Below are positions 1-9,212 of a stretch of DNA of 64,000 nt, in pieces. Position 1 is the stretch's first letter. Each line of letters opens with the position of its first letter. Both the position numbers and the translations under genes were made by a program. The DNA lies in assembly GCF_039962115.1 (NCBI RefSeq), contig NZ_JAMPKJ010000021.1, positions 25,100 to 89,099 of the forward strand. Direction: 5' to 3'. The notes under the pieces were generated by a model. It was not told the origin of the DNA and did no database searches. It saw nothing but the letters and a program-made list of their open reading frames with translations. The DNA is from Funiculus sociatus GB2-C1. Its GTDB lineage: Bacteria; Cyanobacteriota; Cyanobacteriia; Cyanobacteriales; FACHB-T130.

Positions 1-405
1 GTTGATATTGAGACAGGGAAAATCAAAGTTTTACGATGCGTTCAAGCCCTTGATATCGGCAAAGCAATTAATCCTAGAATTTGTCACGGACAAGCCACTG
101 GCGGAATTGTGATGGGATTAGGATATGCTCTTGCGGAAGAACTCATAATCAACGAACAAGGGCGAATTCTTAATTCTTGGATGCGTACTTATCGCATCCC
201 TTCTGCCAAAGATGTACCGCCGATGGAAATCATTTTAATCGAGAAAGCTGACCCCCACGGCCCGTTTGGAGCAAAAGGCATCGGAGAGATTGGAACCAAT
301 TGTACGGCACCTGCGATCGCTAATGCTGTCGCCCATGCCACAGGCATCAGATTAACTCAACTTCCCATGACACCAGAACGAGTCTGGAAAGCATTAAATC
401 AGTAA
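1..405 (+). CDS. Xanthine dehydrogenase/aldehyde oxidase family, molybdopterin-binding subunit, C-terminal end (partial)
   Basis: The reading frame is open from the first base and ends at 405, so only the last 134 residues are present. The segment carries GFGAKGIGE-like text (seen as FGAKGIGEIG), the family motif that supplies the general-base glutamate at the molybdenum site, and the usual C-terminal run APAIANAVAHATGIRL followed by MTPERVW. The enzyme family hydroxylates purines or aldehydes in the cytoplasm using a molybdenum cofactor. The neighbours XdhC and a MobA-like protein, then an allantoate-type amidohydrolase, favour xanthine dehydrogenase in purine breakdown over an aldehyde oxidase, but substrate cannot be decided from this fragment. 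Confidence 0.88.
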   Translation, partial: VDIETGKIKVLRCVQALDIGKAINPRICHGQATGGIVMGLGYALAEELIINEQGRILNSWMRTYRIPSAKDVPPMEIILIEKADPHGPFGAKGIGEIGTNCTAPAIANAVAHATGIRLTQLPMTPERVWKALNQ

Positions 406-563
406 TTTGTATTAATTTGTAGGTTAGGGCTTGGTACTCCTTGGAACTCACCTTACATCGGTTTAAGCAATCGTAAGTTATTTGGTTGAAAAATAGTGAA
501 ACTCAACAAATATTTTAAAGTAAGTTTTATTCTACGCCACAACTATTTAAACATCCGAAAGGT

Positions 564-1580
564 ATGCTTTATTTTTATCACCAACTAGCGCAAGCTTTGC
601 AACAAAGCCCAGTAGTTATTGCCACACTAACCAGCATCAAAGGTTCTGTTCCAAGAGAAGTGGGAGCAAAAATGATTGTTTTCCCCAACGGACAAATTAT
701 TGGGACAATTGGCGGCGGTGCAGGGGAAGCTAAAGTCATAAAACAAGCCTTAAAGGTGCTAGAAACGGGTGAAAAACAATTGGTAGCAATTGACTTATCT
801 GGCGCACCGCATCGGGAAACTCAAGGAGTTTGTGGTGGAATAATGCAGGTATGGCTAGAACGTTGGTCAGGAACATCTACTATTACACTGGTAAACAAGA
901 TTATCAAAGTGCTGAAATCCGGCAATTCTGGAGCGCTGGTCACCCCGTTTGATGTTGCGAAATTTCCTTATCTAATTCACCCATATTCAGTAACAGCCGC
1001 AGAGTTAGAAGTTAGTGAAACTGTCTTCATTGAGCCTTTACTTTATCCACCAACTCTATTAATTATTGGCGCTGGTCACGTTGCCTTGCCGCTGGCGAAA
1101 ATTGCACATTTAGTAGGGTTCCAAATCGTTGTTCAGGACGATAGAGCGGAATTTGCCTGTGTGGAAAGATTCCCCCAAGCAACAGCGATTCTGGCTCAGC
1201 CTATAGGCGAGGCAATATTAAATTTACCTCAGACTTCGCAATTGTATGCAGCGCTAGTTACAAGAGGATATGCACAGGATTTGGCAGCACTGCGAATTCT
1301 ATTGCAGCGACAGGTAAAATATATTGGAATGATTGGGAGTGAAAGGCGTGTTAGAACTGTTTATAAATTGTTGCAAAATGAAGGAATTTCGCTGAAATTG
1401 CTACACAAAGTTTACGCTCCTATTGGTTTGGATATTGGCGCTTTAACTCCAGAGGAAATAGCTGTTAGCATTTGTGCGGAATTAATCAAAGTTCGTCGGG
1501 GCGGAAGTGGGTTATCTTTCTCTGAGATAATGGGAGCTGCTTCAGCAGAAAACTCTCCTTTAATTCAAAAGTGTTTCTAA
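564..1580 (+). CDS. XdhC/CoxI family protein, molybdenum cofactor insertion chaperone
   Basis: 338 residues with the two expected parts. The N-terminal CoxI domain (about residues 10-85) holds GSVPREVGAKM and the glycine-rich GTIGGGAGEAKV. The C-terminal Rossmann-like domain (about 160-310) has LLIIGAGHVALPLA followed by DDR, and ends in the family pattern YIGMIGSERR ... PIGLDIGA. XdhC proteins bind and protect sulfurated molybdenum cofactor and load it into xanthine dehydrogenase-type enzymes. It lies just downstream of such an enzyme and 18 bases before a MobA-like gene. The ATG at 564 follows a purine-rich CGAAAGG. Confidence 0.9.
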   Translation: MLYFYHQLAQALQQSPVVIATLTSIKGSVPREVGAKMIVFPNGQIIGTIGGGAGEAKVIKQALKVLETGEKQLVAIDLSGAPHRETQGVCGGIMQVWLERWSGTSTITLVNKIIKVLKSGNSGALVTPFDVAKFPYLIHPYSVTAAELEVSETVFIEPLLYPPTLLIIGAGHVALPLAKIAHLVGFQIVVQDDRAEFACVERFPQATAILAQPIGEAILNLPQTSQLYAALVTRGYAQDLAALRILLQRQVKYIGMIGSERRVRTVYKLLQNEGISLKLLHKVYAPIGLDIGALTPEEIAVSICAELIKVRRGGSGLSFSEIMGAASAENSPLIQKCF

Positions 1581-1598
1581 ATTGGTAATTGATAACTA

Positions 1599-2213
1599 GT
1601 GATTAACAACTTTGCTATAGTTTTGGCAGCAGGCGCGTCTACCCGGATGAACTCTTGCAAAACTTCTTTAATGTGGCGCGATCGCAAAAATTTGTTATCT
1701 TATCAAGTAGAAGAATTTCTGCTTGCAGGTATTACACCTATAGTAGTTCTTGGCCCTCACAATTGGGAGCGACGTGCAGATTGCTTGCCGGGAAGTATAG
1801 CCGTTATTAATAACCAGCCCAGTGATGGGAAAACCAGTTCTATATTAATAGGTTTAAAGCATCTACCTAGAGACTTTCATACTTTAGCTATTTCAGCATT
1901 AGACCAACCTCGATCTGCGTGGATTTACCAAAAATTACTACAAGCAAGCGAATCTTCTGATGCACCTATTACTGCACCCATTTATCAAGGTAGAATGGGT
2001 CATCCTTTGTTTTTCTCGCCCAAAGTTCTGCCTAACCTAGAAAATTTGCGCGAAGAAAGTTTTGGTTTGCGGCAAGTAGTTCAAGATTTCCATCCCAATA
2101 TTCAGCAATTGAAATTTGACACAAGTGATGTTTTGATGGATTTAAATACGCAGGAAAGTTATCAAGCTGAATTTCTCAAACTACCATCTATACCCACCCT
2201 CAATTATTCCTAA
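1599..2213 (+). CDS. MobA-like nucleotidyltransferase (molybdenum cofactor cytidylyl/guanylyltransferase type)
   Basis: 204 residues starting at a GTG. The N-terminus has LAAGASTRM, the nucleotide-binding loop of MobA/MocA-type transferases, followed by a lysine (CKTSL) in the position of the conserved one; the usual glycine after RM is asparagine here. A second conserved patch is ALDQPRSAW, the DxP motif that helps bind the nucleotide and metal. These enzymes attach CMP or GMP to molybdopterin. Next to XdhC and a xanthine dehydrogenase subunit, a MocA-type (MCD) role for that enzyme is the likely reading. No transmembrane segments are visible. Confidence 0.85.
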   Translation: MINNFAIVLAAGASTRMNSCKTSLMWRDRKNLLSYQVEEFLLAGITPIVVLGPHNWERRADCLPGSIAVINNQPSDGKTSSILIGLKHLPRDFHTLAISALDQPRSAWIYQKLLQASESSDAPITAPIYQGRMGHPLFFSPKVLPNLENLREESFGLRQVVQDFHPNIQQLKFDTSDVLMDLNTQESYQAEFLKLPSIPTLNYS

Positions 2214-2414
2214 AATTCTCTTTTCTCTCTTGCTCAGCGTCCTCAGCGGTTCGTTAATAGTCACCAATTAAATCAGATTGCCATATAACAACGTGTTAAT
2301 AAAAAAGTACAGTTATTTTTAGTCTGAGTTTGGAAAAAATATAGAAGACCTGTCTCTTATTAAGGCTGCTGAAAGATGTTATATAACTTACATTTAGCGC
2401 TATTATCAACAATC

Positions 2415-2429
2415 GGAGGCAGAGCCTCC
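2415..2429. repeat. Short hairpin repeat (GAGGC-AGA-GCCTC type)
   Basis: GGAGGCAGAGCCTCC forms a six-base stem around a three-base loop. The 13-base core occurs again at 6007-6019. It looks like an interspersed cyanobacterial intergenic repeat and not a terminator, because no T run follows. Confidence 0.6.
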
Positions 2430-2488
2430 AAAACTTCTTTACCAGACTGAGCCAGAATACGAGAAAATTGAATAAAGGGAGTTTCTAT

Positions 2489-3748
2489 ATGACATTTATT
2501 TCCCCGCTGGCGGTGAATAGCGATCGCCTCAACCGCAGCATCGCCAACCTCGCAGAAATTGGCAAACTCCCTAACAGCGGCGTGCGCCGTCTTGCTTACT
2601 CTCAGGAAGATTTACAAGCGCGTCAGCTGATGCAAGGCTGGATGATTGAGGCAGGTATGACAGTTCGCATAGATGCCGCTGGTAACATCATTGGCACTTA
2701 TCCGGGTCAGCAGCAAGCACCAGCATTAGCTACAGGTTCCCACATTGATACAGTACCCTCTGGCGGACGCTACGACGGCGTTTTGGGGGTGTTGGCGGGA
2801 ATTGAAGCTGTGCGACTATTGCACGAAAACCGTATCGCACTAACTCATCCGGTGGAAGTAATTGTATTTGCGGACGAAGAAGGCACAATGATAGGTGCTA
2901 AGGCGATGTCGGGTAGTGTTGTAAAAGACCCAGAATATTATAGTCGCCGCGATCGCGCCTCAATTCAAACTTGTTTACAACTCATTGGTGGAAATTGGGA
3001 TAAAATTGCCACAGCAAAACGCACTCGCTCTGATATCGCTGCCTACGTCGAATTACACGTCGAACAGGGAGGAGTGCTGGAGAGTTTGGGTAGGGAAATA
3101 GGTGTTGTCGAAGGCATTGTTAGCCAGCATCGGTATAAAATTACCATCACAGGTTGCCCAAATCACGCTGGAACTACCCCAATGCACCAGCGACAGGATG
3201 CTTTAGTAGCAGGCGCTCAAGTAATTTTAGCTGTAAATGATCTAGCTAAGAATACTCCCGGTCAACAAGTGGGAACAGTGGGAGCCTTGAATGTCTTTCC
3301 CAATGCTGCCAATATTGTACCGGGACGAGTTGAGATGACGGTAGATATCCGCGACTTATCTCAAACTCATGTTGAGGGAATAGCAGCGCAGTTGGAAGAA
3401 AGATTGAAAGCGATCGCTAGTGCAACGAAAACTGAGATGGCGATCGCCCCGATTTTACAAACTATACCAACTCTCGCAACACCACAGATTCAACAGGCAA
3501 TTGTTCAAGCTTGCTTCTCATTGAAACTTACCCATTGTACAATGCCTAGCCGTGCCAGTCACGATGCACAAGAAATAGGACATTTCACCGATATGGGCAT
3601 GATTTTTGTCCCCAGCAAAGCAGGTATCAGTCACGCAGAAAATGAATATACCTCGCCAGAACAATGTACTCAAGGCGCAAATGTGCTGTTACAAACTTTG
3701 TTACATCTAGACCAAATTTACACAGCGCGATCGCGCTTTCCAAGCTAG
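2489..3748 (+). CDS. M20-family Zn-dependent amidohydrolase (allantoate amidohydrolase / N-carbamoyl-L-amino acid hydrolase family)
   Basis: 419 residues from the ATG at 2489, chosen over the TTG at 2468 because AAAGGGAG sits about seven bases before it. Metal-ligand motifs of the allantoate/carbamoyl-amino acid branch of M20 are all visible: GSHIDTVPSGGRYDG, FADEEG, YVELHVEQG, SRASHDAQ and the late GISHAENEYTS. Members hydrolyse the carbamoyl or ureido group of allantoate, ureidoglycolate or N-carbamoyl amino acids. The neighbouring xanthine dehydrogenase cluster makes allantoate, and so ammonia recovery from purines, the best guess; sequence alone does not separate the substrates. Confidence 0.85.
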   Translation: MTFISPLAVNSDRLNRSIANLAEIGKLPNSGVRRLAYSQEDLQARQLMQGWMIEAGMTVRIDAAGNIIGTYPGQQQAPALATGSHIDTVPSGGRYDGVLGVLAGIEAVRLLHENRIALTHPVEVIVFADEEGTMIGAKAMSGSVVKDPEYYSRRDRASIQTCLQLIGGNWDKIATAKRTRSDIAAYVELHVEQGGVLESLGREIGVVEGIVSQHRYKITITGCPNHAGTTPMHQRQDALVAGAQVILAVNDLAKNTPGQQVGTVGALNVFPNAANIVPGRVEMTVDIRDLSQTHVEGIAAQLEERLKAIASATKTEMAIAPILQTIPTLATPQIQQAIVQACFSLKLTHCTMPSRASHDAQEIGHFTDMGMIFVPSKAGISHAENEYTSPEQCTQGANVLLQTLLHLDQIYTARSRFPS

Positions 3749-3779
3749 AGGTAACTCAAAAAACTACGATGAGGAACTT

Positions 3780-4097
3780 TTATTCTTGGGGACTCAGGGG
3801 AGTTTCGGGGATGTATTCTTGCACCAAAACGTAAGGCGACACGATCAGCGCGTTGAATCGCTTTTTGTGGTTGACGTTCCAATCTTGCTTCTCTTCTGGG
3901 GAAGGCTTGTAAATTAGCTGTTCGACAATCCAATGCTGCACCGAGGAAACATCATCAGACGCGATCGCTACCCCCACATCCAGCAAATCCAAACCTTTAT
4001 CCACAACAACCACAGCATCGCGTTCAGCATGAGGCATCAGCCAATTCCACTCGGCCTCATCCAGCAACTCTGCTAGTTCTGCTCTTAAATCCGACAT
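3780..4097 (-). CDS. DUF2288 family protein
   Basis: 105 residues, small and soluble, with no signal peptide. The pattern DEAEWNWLMPHAERDAVVVV, then LDLLDVGVAIA, then the C-terminal KKRFNALIVSPYVLVQEY matches my memory of the DUF2288 family, which is common in cyanobacteria and proteobacteria and has no assigned function. A GAGG lies upstream of the ATG in the transcribed direction. It stands alone between a convergent amidohydrolase gene and the permease gene to its left on the same strand. Confidence 0.75.
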   Translation of the reverse strand: MSDLRAELAELLDEAEWNWLMPHAERDAVVVVDKGLDLLDVGVAIASDDVSSVQHWIVEQLIYKPSPEEKQDWNVNHKKRFNALIVSPYVLVQEYIPETPLSPQE

Positions 4098-4207
4098 TTT
4101 TTTATCCTCTTTTATTTTAGTTTACTAGGCTGTAGCTAATAGCATCAACCCTACCTTAAAGGTATTTTACCCAATAGATGAAAATTTAAAATACGCTGGT
4201 ACTTTAT

Positions 4208-5257
4208 CTATACTTCGGCTTTCATTTCGTCAATCTCAAACAAGCTTACTATTACCCCAGTAATAGGAATCGAAATAAATATACCCAATAATCCTGCTAC
4301 TCTTGCACCTACTAACAAGGCAAAAAATACCACTACTGGATTAATATTGAGCGAATTTTGCATAATCCGAGGGGAGATCAAGTTATCTTGTAGCTGCTGA
4401 AGTACAATACACGCTGCTACTACTTGAATTGCTAACCAAACATTTTGAGATAGCAAAATAATAAAAACTATCCCCACTCCTAAAGTCGCTCCAATCCCAG
4501 GAATCAAGTCAAATAATCCTGTAATTATTGCTAAAAGCAATGCAAAAGGTACGTTTAAAACTAAAAATACAATAAAACTAGAAGTAGTCAGAAACAAACT
4601 TAACAATAATTGTCCTCTAAAAAAGCCTAAAAACTTCCGTTTTATTACAAGTGTAACTCTGTTTTGTAGGTGATTGGGAACAAATTTAATTAGTAAATTC
4701 CAAAGTCTGTCCCCATCTAAAAGCATGAAAAAAGAAACAACCGCAATTAATATCAAGTTCAGAAAGTTTGCAAAAAATATTTGAATTGTTGCCAGACTGT
4801 AACCAAGCCCTATTCCAAGCCCAGCGAGTAACTGCTCTCTAAACTGCTCTTCGATAAGATTTAAGTTTACTTGTATATTTCGTTGTCGAAGGTAGTTTTC
4901 TAATCGCTCTAGTAGCGGCAACATAGAATTGAAAAACGTAGTCAAACTTTCAATTAATTGTTGCCCTTGGGATACAACTGAGATCCCCACTGTAACCGTC
5001 AGACCAACGATCAAAGTCATGCCGAAAATAAAAACTACAGTTACAGCTACGCCGTGAGGCACAAAACGATGTAGCGATCGCACCGGATAGCTCAACAAAA
5101 AAGCTACAATTGCTGCAAACGTAAAAATGACAATAACCGTCTCAAAATATTCTAAAATTTCTACCGCAGCCCAGCCACAGGCAAACAATAGCAGAAATCT
5201 CACTAAAGCCGAGTTGTTGAGTCGTTCCCACAAACTTTTGCCTAATGGTTCGCTCAT
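4208..5257 (-). CDS. AI-2E family transporter (PerM-type integral membrane protein)
   Basis: 349 residues, mostly hydrophobic, with about seven to eight membrane segments: two near the N-terminus (LLLFACGWAAVEIL and VIFTFAAIVAFLLSY), a soluble middle region, and a long hydrophobic C-terminal half. The segment GLFDLIPGIGATLG is the family signature seen in PerM/TqsA-like proteins. Some members export autoinducer-2 and others act as Na+/H+ antiporters, so substrate is unknown. The plsC start is only a few bases upstream, which suggests that it is the last gene of the lipid operon. Confidence 0.85.
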   Translation of the reverse strand: MSEPLGKSLWERLNNSALVRFLLLFACGWAAVEILEYFETVIVIFTFAAIVAFLLSYPVRSLHRFVPHGVAVTVVFIFGMTLIVGLTVTVGISVVSQGQQLIESLTTFFNSMLPLLERLENYLRQRNIQVNLNLIEEQFREQLLAGLGIGLGYSLATIQIFFANFLNLILIAVVSFFMLLDGDRLWNLLIKFVPNHLQNRVTLVIKRKFLGFFRGQLLLSLFLTTSSFIVFLVLNVPFALLLAIITGLFDLIPGIGATLGVGIVFIILLSQNVWLAIQVVAACIVLQQLQDNLISPRIMQNSLNINPVVVFFALLVGARVAGLLGIFISIPITGVIVSLFEIDEMKAEV

Positions 5258-5261
5258 CTTT

Positions 5262-5900
5262 TCAGCGCCCTAAGTCGTGCAGGGCATGAATCGCCGCCGC
5301 ACATTTTTGAGTTATTTCCTGCAACTCGTCCCTATCTGTCGAACTAGGAGCATCAATTACCTGACCAATCCGCACCGTCACAGGCACCGGACGCGGTACA
5401 GGCGAACCTTTCCTAAAAATCGCCTCCGTACCCCACAAACTAACTGGAAGTAGCGGGGCTTTCGCCTTAGCCGCAATCAGCGCCGCCCCAAGTTTGGGGT
5501 CTGTAATCCGGGCATCTAGTGTCCGCGTCCCTTGCAAAAATAGACCAACAGCCCATCCTTCCTCCAGCAGAGACAGCGCCGAACGAATCGCACTCCGGTC
5601 TGCCGAACCACGCTTCACCGGATAAGCACCGTATAACTGAATTGCCTGCTTCAAAACCGGAACCTTAAACAGTTCCTCCTTCGCCATATATGCCACAGGT
5701 CGCCGCACACAGCAGGACAAAATCGGCGGGTCAAAGTCACTAGCATGATTGCTCACCACCACCAATGGCCCCGTAGCAGGCACCTGTTCCGACCCATAGA
5801 TGCGCCCCCGCAGGTATCCGTGCAGCACAGGACTTACCACCGACCATTTGAAGACATGATACAGAACTAAACTCGAAACAGGTTCGCGATCTTTGCCCAT
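5262..5900 (-). CDS. plsC: 1-acyl-sn-glycerol-3-phosphate acyltransferase (PlsC)
   Basis: Makes phosphatidic acid from lysophosphatidate at the membrane. The PlsC catalytic motif NHASDFD is followed by the acceptor-binding patch LFLQGTR, where the usual FPEGTR is altered, and a late hydrophobic VSLWGTEAIF. The frame continues upstream to a GTG at 5942, but those residues (MPGNEKK) are encoded by what looks like an interspersed CCTGGGAACGAG repeat, so the ATG at 5900 is preferred, giving 212 residues. It is last but one in the plsX-fabH-fabD-plsC run, which links fatty acid initiation to phospholipid and glycolipid synthesis. Confidence 0.87.
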   Translation of the reverse strand: MGKDREPVSSLVLYHVFKWSVVSPVLHGYLRGRIYGSEQVPATGPLVVVSNHASDFDPPILSCCVRRPVAYMAKEELFKVPVLKQAIQLYGAYPVKRGSADRSAIRSALSLLEEGWAVGLFLQGTRTLDARITDPKLGAALIAAKAKAPLLPVSLWGTEAIFRKGSPVPRPVPVTVRIGQVIDAPSSTDRDELQEITQKCAAAIHALHDLGR

Positions 5901-5963
5901 AGAGGGTAGGGGTGATAAGGATTTTTTCTCGTTCCCAGGCACTGCATTGGAATGCCTTCTGTA

Positions 5964-6050
5964 TTAGCGAAGCTTCGCTAACACACAATTAGTTGTTGCA
6001 TCACACGAGGCAGAGCCTCTTTGAGAGTCGTTCCCAGTCTCCGACTGGAA
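5964..6050. repeat. Palindromic repeats between fabD and plsC
   Basis: Three inverted units lie in a row: an 18-base perfect palindrome TTAGCGAAGCTTCGCTAA at 5964-5981, a GAGGC-AGA-GCCTC hairpin at 6007-6019 that recurs at 2416-2428, and CCAGTC-TC-CGACTGG near 6033-6047. They resemble dispersed cyanobacterial palindromes. They could form RNA structure between the fabD and plsC parts of a shared transcript. Confidence 0.6.
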
Positions 6051-6056
6051 GTAAGT

Positions 6057-6944
6057 TTATTTTGCTGTTGGTAATTCGGCAACGTTACCAACATTCTGCA
6101 AAATGACATCGGGACAGGTGCGCTTAATCAGACCAGTCAAAACTTTGCCGGGGCCAATTTCCACTACCCGCGAAATCCCTTCTAATGGCAATTGTAGGGA
6201 AATTTCTCGCCACCGCACCGATCCTGTCATTTGCCGAATCAGGCGATCCTTCAAAACATCCGCCTCTACAGCAGGAATGGGTTCCACATTCGACAGCACA
6301 GGCACTTGGGCCGAGTTAAATGGTACAGACTCCAAAACTTGCTGGAACTCAGCAGCAGCTTGAACCATTAACGGGGAGTGAAAAGCACCAGACACATTCA
6401 AGCGGACAATACGCTTGGCTTTTACTTGAGATAGTAGTGCCTCTGTTGCTTCTACTGTTCCAGAAATGACAACTTGAGCAGAACTGTTGTCATTAGCCAT
6501 TACAACGTCGGGAGTTTCCTGAATTAGTTGTTCCAGCTTGGTGCGGTCAAACCCAATCAAGGCAGCCATCATCCCTTCAAAGGCATTATCCATCAATTCA
6601 GCGCGGCGCTTGACCAAGTTTAAACCAGCTTCAAAGTCAAACACACCAGCAACGTAGAGAGCAACGTATTCTCCCAAACTGTGACCAGCAACCAAGTCGG
6701 GTTGGTGTCCTGAAGAGCGCATCATATCCGCCAAAATACTTTCTACCACGTACAAACAAGGCTGAGTGTAGAAAGTACGCGATACCTTATCTTCCTGGCT
6801 TTGACAAATTTCCGGAACAGACCAGCCTAAAATTTGCTCTGCTTGCTCAAATTTAGCCTTAGCATCTGGCAAGTCTAATAAATCCGTTCCCATTCCAATT
6901 GCTTGCGAACCCTGTCCCGGAAATACCCATGCGGTTTTTGTCAT
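6057..6944 (-). CDS. fabD: Malonyl-CoA:acyl carrier protein transacylase
   Basis: 295 residues, the normal length. Begins with WVFPGQGSQ, the family N-terminal loop. The active serine is S89 in GHSLGE and the partner histidine is in SGAFHSPLM. It moves malonyl from CoA to acyl carrier protein, the extender unit for type II fatty acid synthesis in the cytoplasm. It follows fabH by about 110 bases on the minus strand. That gap contains short CAGTTGT-type tandem repeats and no obvious terminator. Confidence 0.97.
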   Translation of the reverse strand: MTKTAWVFPGQGSQAIGMGTDLLDLPDAKAKFEQAEQILGWSVPEICQSQEDKVSRTFYTQPCLYVVESILADMMRSSGHQPDLVAGHSLGEYVALYVAGVFDFEAGLNLVKRRAELMDNAFEGMMAALIGFDRTKLEQLIQETPDVVMANDNSSAQVVISGTVEATEALLSQVKAKRIVRLNVSGAFHSPLMVQAAAEFQQVLESVPFNSAQVPVLSNVEPIPAVEADVLKDRLIRQMTGSVRWREISLQLPLEGISRVVEIGPGKVLTGLIKRTCPDVILQNVGNVAELPTAK

Positions 6945-7054
6945 TGTCAGTTGTCAGTTGTTAGTTGAAAAAAGTTAGGAGGCGAGGAGTTAGAAGTTAT
7001 TAATTAAAAATTCATAACATTCCCAATCCAAAATCAAGAGCATCCAAAATCGAA

Positions 7055-8053
7055 TTATCTTCCCCATTGGAAAATCGCCGCGCCCCAAGTTAGCCCAGCC
7101 CCAAAACCAGAAGTAGCAATTACATCACCCTGTTTAATCTTTCCTTCTCGCACTGCTTCATCCAGCGCTAAAGGGATGCTTGCAGCAGAAGTATTGCCGT
7201 AGTTGGCAAGATTGCTGATGACTTTATCAGCAGGAATATTCAGCCGTTGGGCGACAGCATCAAGAATGCGTTGATTGGCTTGATGCAAGATCAACCAGTC
7301 AATTTGGTCAACGCTCATGTTTGCTCTAAACAGGGCTTTCTCTATCACTTCCGGCACTTTTTGGACGGCAAAGCGGTAAATTTCTTTGCCATTCATCGTG
7401 ATGGGTTGGTAGGAGCCTTCTTGGACAGTGACATCGGCAACAAGTTCTTTAGGCTGTGGTTTGTATCCTAGGTTCAGAGACTGGTGTTGAGTGCCATCAC
7501 TCTTGAGTTCAAAACCCAGGAGGCGATCGCTAGTCGAAGCCTGCATTACGACAGCACCCGCACCATCCCCAAATAATACGCAGGTTTTCCGGTCTGACCA
7601 ATCTACCCAGCGCGAGAGAATATCAGCCCCAATCACTAAGACGTTTTGATATACGCCAGTGCGGATAAATTGCGATGCCGTCGCCAAAGCAAAGACAAAC
7701 CCAGAGCAAGCGGCTGTTAAATCAAAGGCTACCGCTTTTGTTGCCCCTAACCGAAACTGAATTGATGAGGCACTGCCAAACAAATCGTCAGCAGTTGAGG
7801 TTGCCAGAATAATCAAATCCAGGTCAGTTGGAGAAATTCCCGCCATAGCGATCGCATTTTGAGCCGCAACCGTAGCGAGATCGCTTACCGACTCAGTAGC
7901 CGCTATCCGCCGCTCACGTATGCCAGTGCGCGATGTTATCCACTCATCGTTCGTTTCCACCAACTCACACAGTTGGTGATTATCCAGGGAAACTGTCGGT
8001 ATCGCGGAACCGCTCCCTGTAATGGCGACACCGACACCTAATTGCTGTATCAT
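7055..8053 (-). CDS. fabH: Beta-ketoacyl-ACP synthase III
   Basis: 332 residues. The catalytic triad is visible: Cys116 in LTAACSGF, His in LHQANQRI and Asn in NYGNTSAAS. FabH condenses acetyl-CoA with malonyl-ACP to start fatty acid synthesis. The N-terminal pattern DEWITSRTGIRERRI is typical of the family. It sits between plsX and fabD on one strand, an order shared with many bacteria, so the three probably form one transcription unit with plsC. Confidence 0.97.
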   Translation of the reverse strand: MIQQLGVGVAITGSGSAIPTVSLDNHQLCELVETNDEWITSRTGIRERRIAATESVSDLATVAAQNAIAMAGISPTDLDLIILATSTADDLFGSASSIQFRLGATKAVAFDLTAACSGFVFALATASQFIRTGVYQNVLVIGADILSRWVDWSDRKTCVLFGDGAGAVVMQASTSDRLLGFELKSDGTQHQSLNLGYKPQPKELVADVTVQEGSYQPITMNGKEIYRFAVQKVPEVIEKALFRANMSVDQIDWLILHQANQRILDAVAQRLNIPADKVISNLANYGNTSAASIPLALDEAVREGKIKQGDVIATSGFGAGLTWGAAIFQWGR

Positions 8054-8063
8054 TACACTCCAT

Positions 8064-8165
8064 CAATCGTTGTTTGCTAATGGCTAATGGCTATGGCTAA
8101 TGGCTAATGAACAATTAGCAATCAGCAATCCTGACCTTAGCTGTTCCCCAATTAGCCATTAACAG
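8064..8165. repeat. Short tandem repeats between plsX and fabH
   Basis: Repeated GCTAATG heptamers (CTAATGGCTAATGG and variants) are followed by AATTAGCAATCAGCAATC and then by the reverse-complement form AATTAGCCATTAA. The two halves can pair. This is a typical cyanobacterial short tandemly repeated repetitive sequence; the 3' end of plsX abuts it. Confidence 0.7.
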
Positions 8166-8168
8166 ACT

Positions 8169-9212
8169 TCACACTTCTTCCTGACCGCTAACTGCTGATT
8201 GCTGACTAATCCGACCTTGAGACTGAATTCGCTCCAGTACCTGATTATCAATAGCTTCTTTCGCCAAGCGAACCGCATTAAAAATCGAGGGAGCTTGGGA
8301 GCTACCGTGGCTGATAACGCAAATTCCTGCCACTCCCAGTAATAGGCAACCTCCGTGTTCCGCATGGTCTACGCGCTGCTTAATGCGCTTCAGATTCGGT
8401 TTTAGCAAAGCCGTGCCTATCTGTCCGTGCAGTCCTTGAGGCAACTCCTCCTTGAGGATATGCAACACCGCCTCACCAACCGCTTCGGCAAATTTCAACA
8501 AAACATTGCCTACAAAACCATCACAAACAATTACATCAAAGCGTCCCGTGAGGACATCTCGACCTTCAGCATTGCCGATAAAGGAAATTTGCGAATTTTC
8601 TTGCAGCTTTTGGTGAGTCCGAATTGCCAATTCGTTACCTTTACATTCTTCTTCCCCAATGTTGAGCAGTCCTACCTTGGGTTCATCAACACCCAGCACA
8701 TACTGGCTATAAATTGACCCCATCAGTGCGAACTGTTCTAAGAACTTAGGACGACAATCGACATTTGCGCCGACATCAAGAATTAGCACCGACTTACTTG
8801 CTACCATTGTCGGCAAAACTGCACCAATTGCCGGACGGTCGATGCCCCGCAGTCGTCCCAGTCGCAGCAGTGCGGATGCCATAGCGGCTCCTGAGTGTCC
8901 TGCTGAAACCACTGCATCCGCCTGCTTTTGTTTTACCAAATCCATAGCCACGTTAATCGAAGCCTTGGGCTTGCGTTTTAACCCGCTTAGAGGCTCCTCG
9001 TGCATTTCAATTGTGCCTTCTGAAGGCACAATTTGAGGAAGATGAGAACTGGTGTGTTGCTTGAGAGTGGCTTCAATCTGATGAGGATCGCCCACCAGCA
9101 AAACCTCTACGCCCAATTCTTCCTGTGCTCTAAGCGCCCCTGCAACGATTTCGGCGGGGGCGTGGTCGCCACCCATAGCGTCAATTGCGATCCGTGCGCG
9201 AGTCGATCCCAT
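8169..9212 (-). CDS. plsX: Phosphate acyltransferase PlsX
   Basis: 347 residues. The N-terminal IAIDAMGGDHAP is diagnostic for PlsX, and PLSGLKRKPKAS, GHSGA and CDGFVGN follow in the family order. PlsX converts acyl-ACP to acyl-phosphate, which feeds glycerol-3-phosphate acylation. It is the first gene of the minus-strand lipid cluster and is followed by fabH. The last few residues (QQSAVSGQEEV) are coded by CAGTTAGCGG-type repeat sequence, so the C-terminal tail is probably not conserved. Confidence 0.96.
   Translation of the reverse strand: MGSTRARIAIDAMGGDHAPAEIVAGALRAQEELGVEVLLVGDPHQIEATLKQHTSSHLPQIVPSEGTIEMHEEPLSGLKRKPKASINVAMDLVKQKQADAVVSAGHSGAAMASALLRLGRLRGIDRPAIGAVLPTMVASKSVLILDVGANVDCRPKFLEQFALMGSIYSQYVLGVDEPKVGLLNIGEEECKGNELAIRTHQKLQENSQISFIGNAEGRDVLTGRFDVIVCDGFVGNVLLKFAEAVGEAVLHILKEELPQGLHGQIGTALLKPNLKRIKQRVDHAEHGGCLLLGVAGICVISHGSSQAPSIFNAVRLAKEAIDNQVLERIQSQGRISQQSAVSGQEEV

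Noticed and set aside
3745..3933. 62-codon minus-strand frame near the DUF2288 gene
   Set aside because: Overlaps the DUF2288 gene in a second frame and is arginine-rich shadow sequence.
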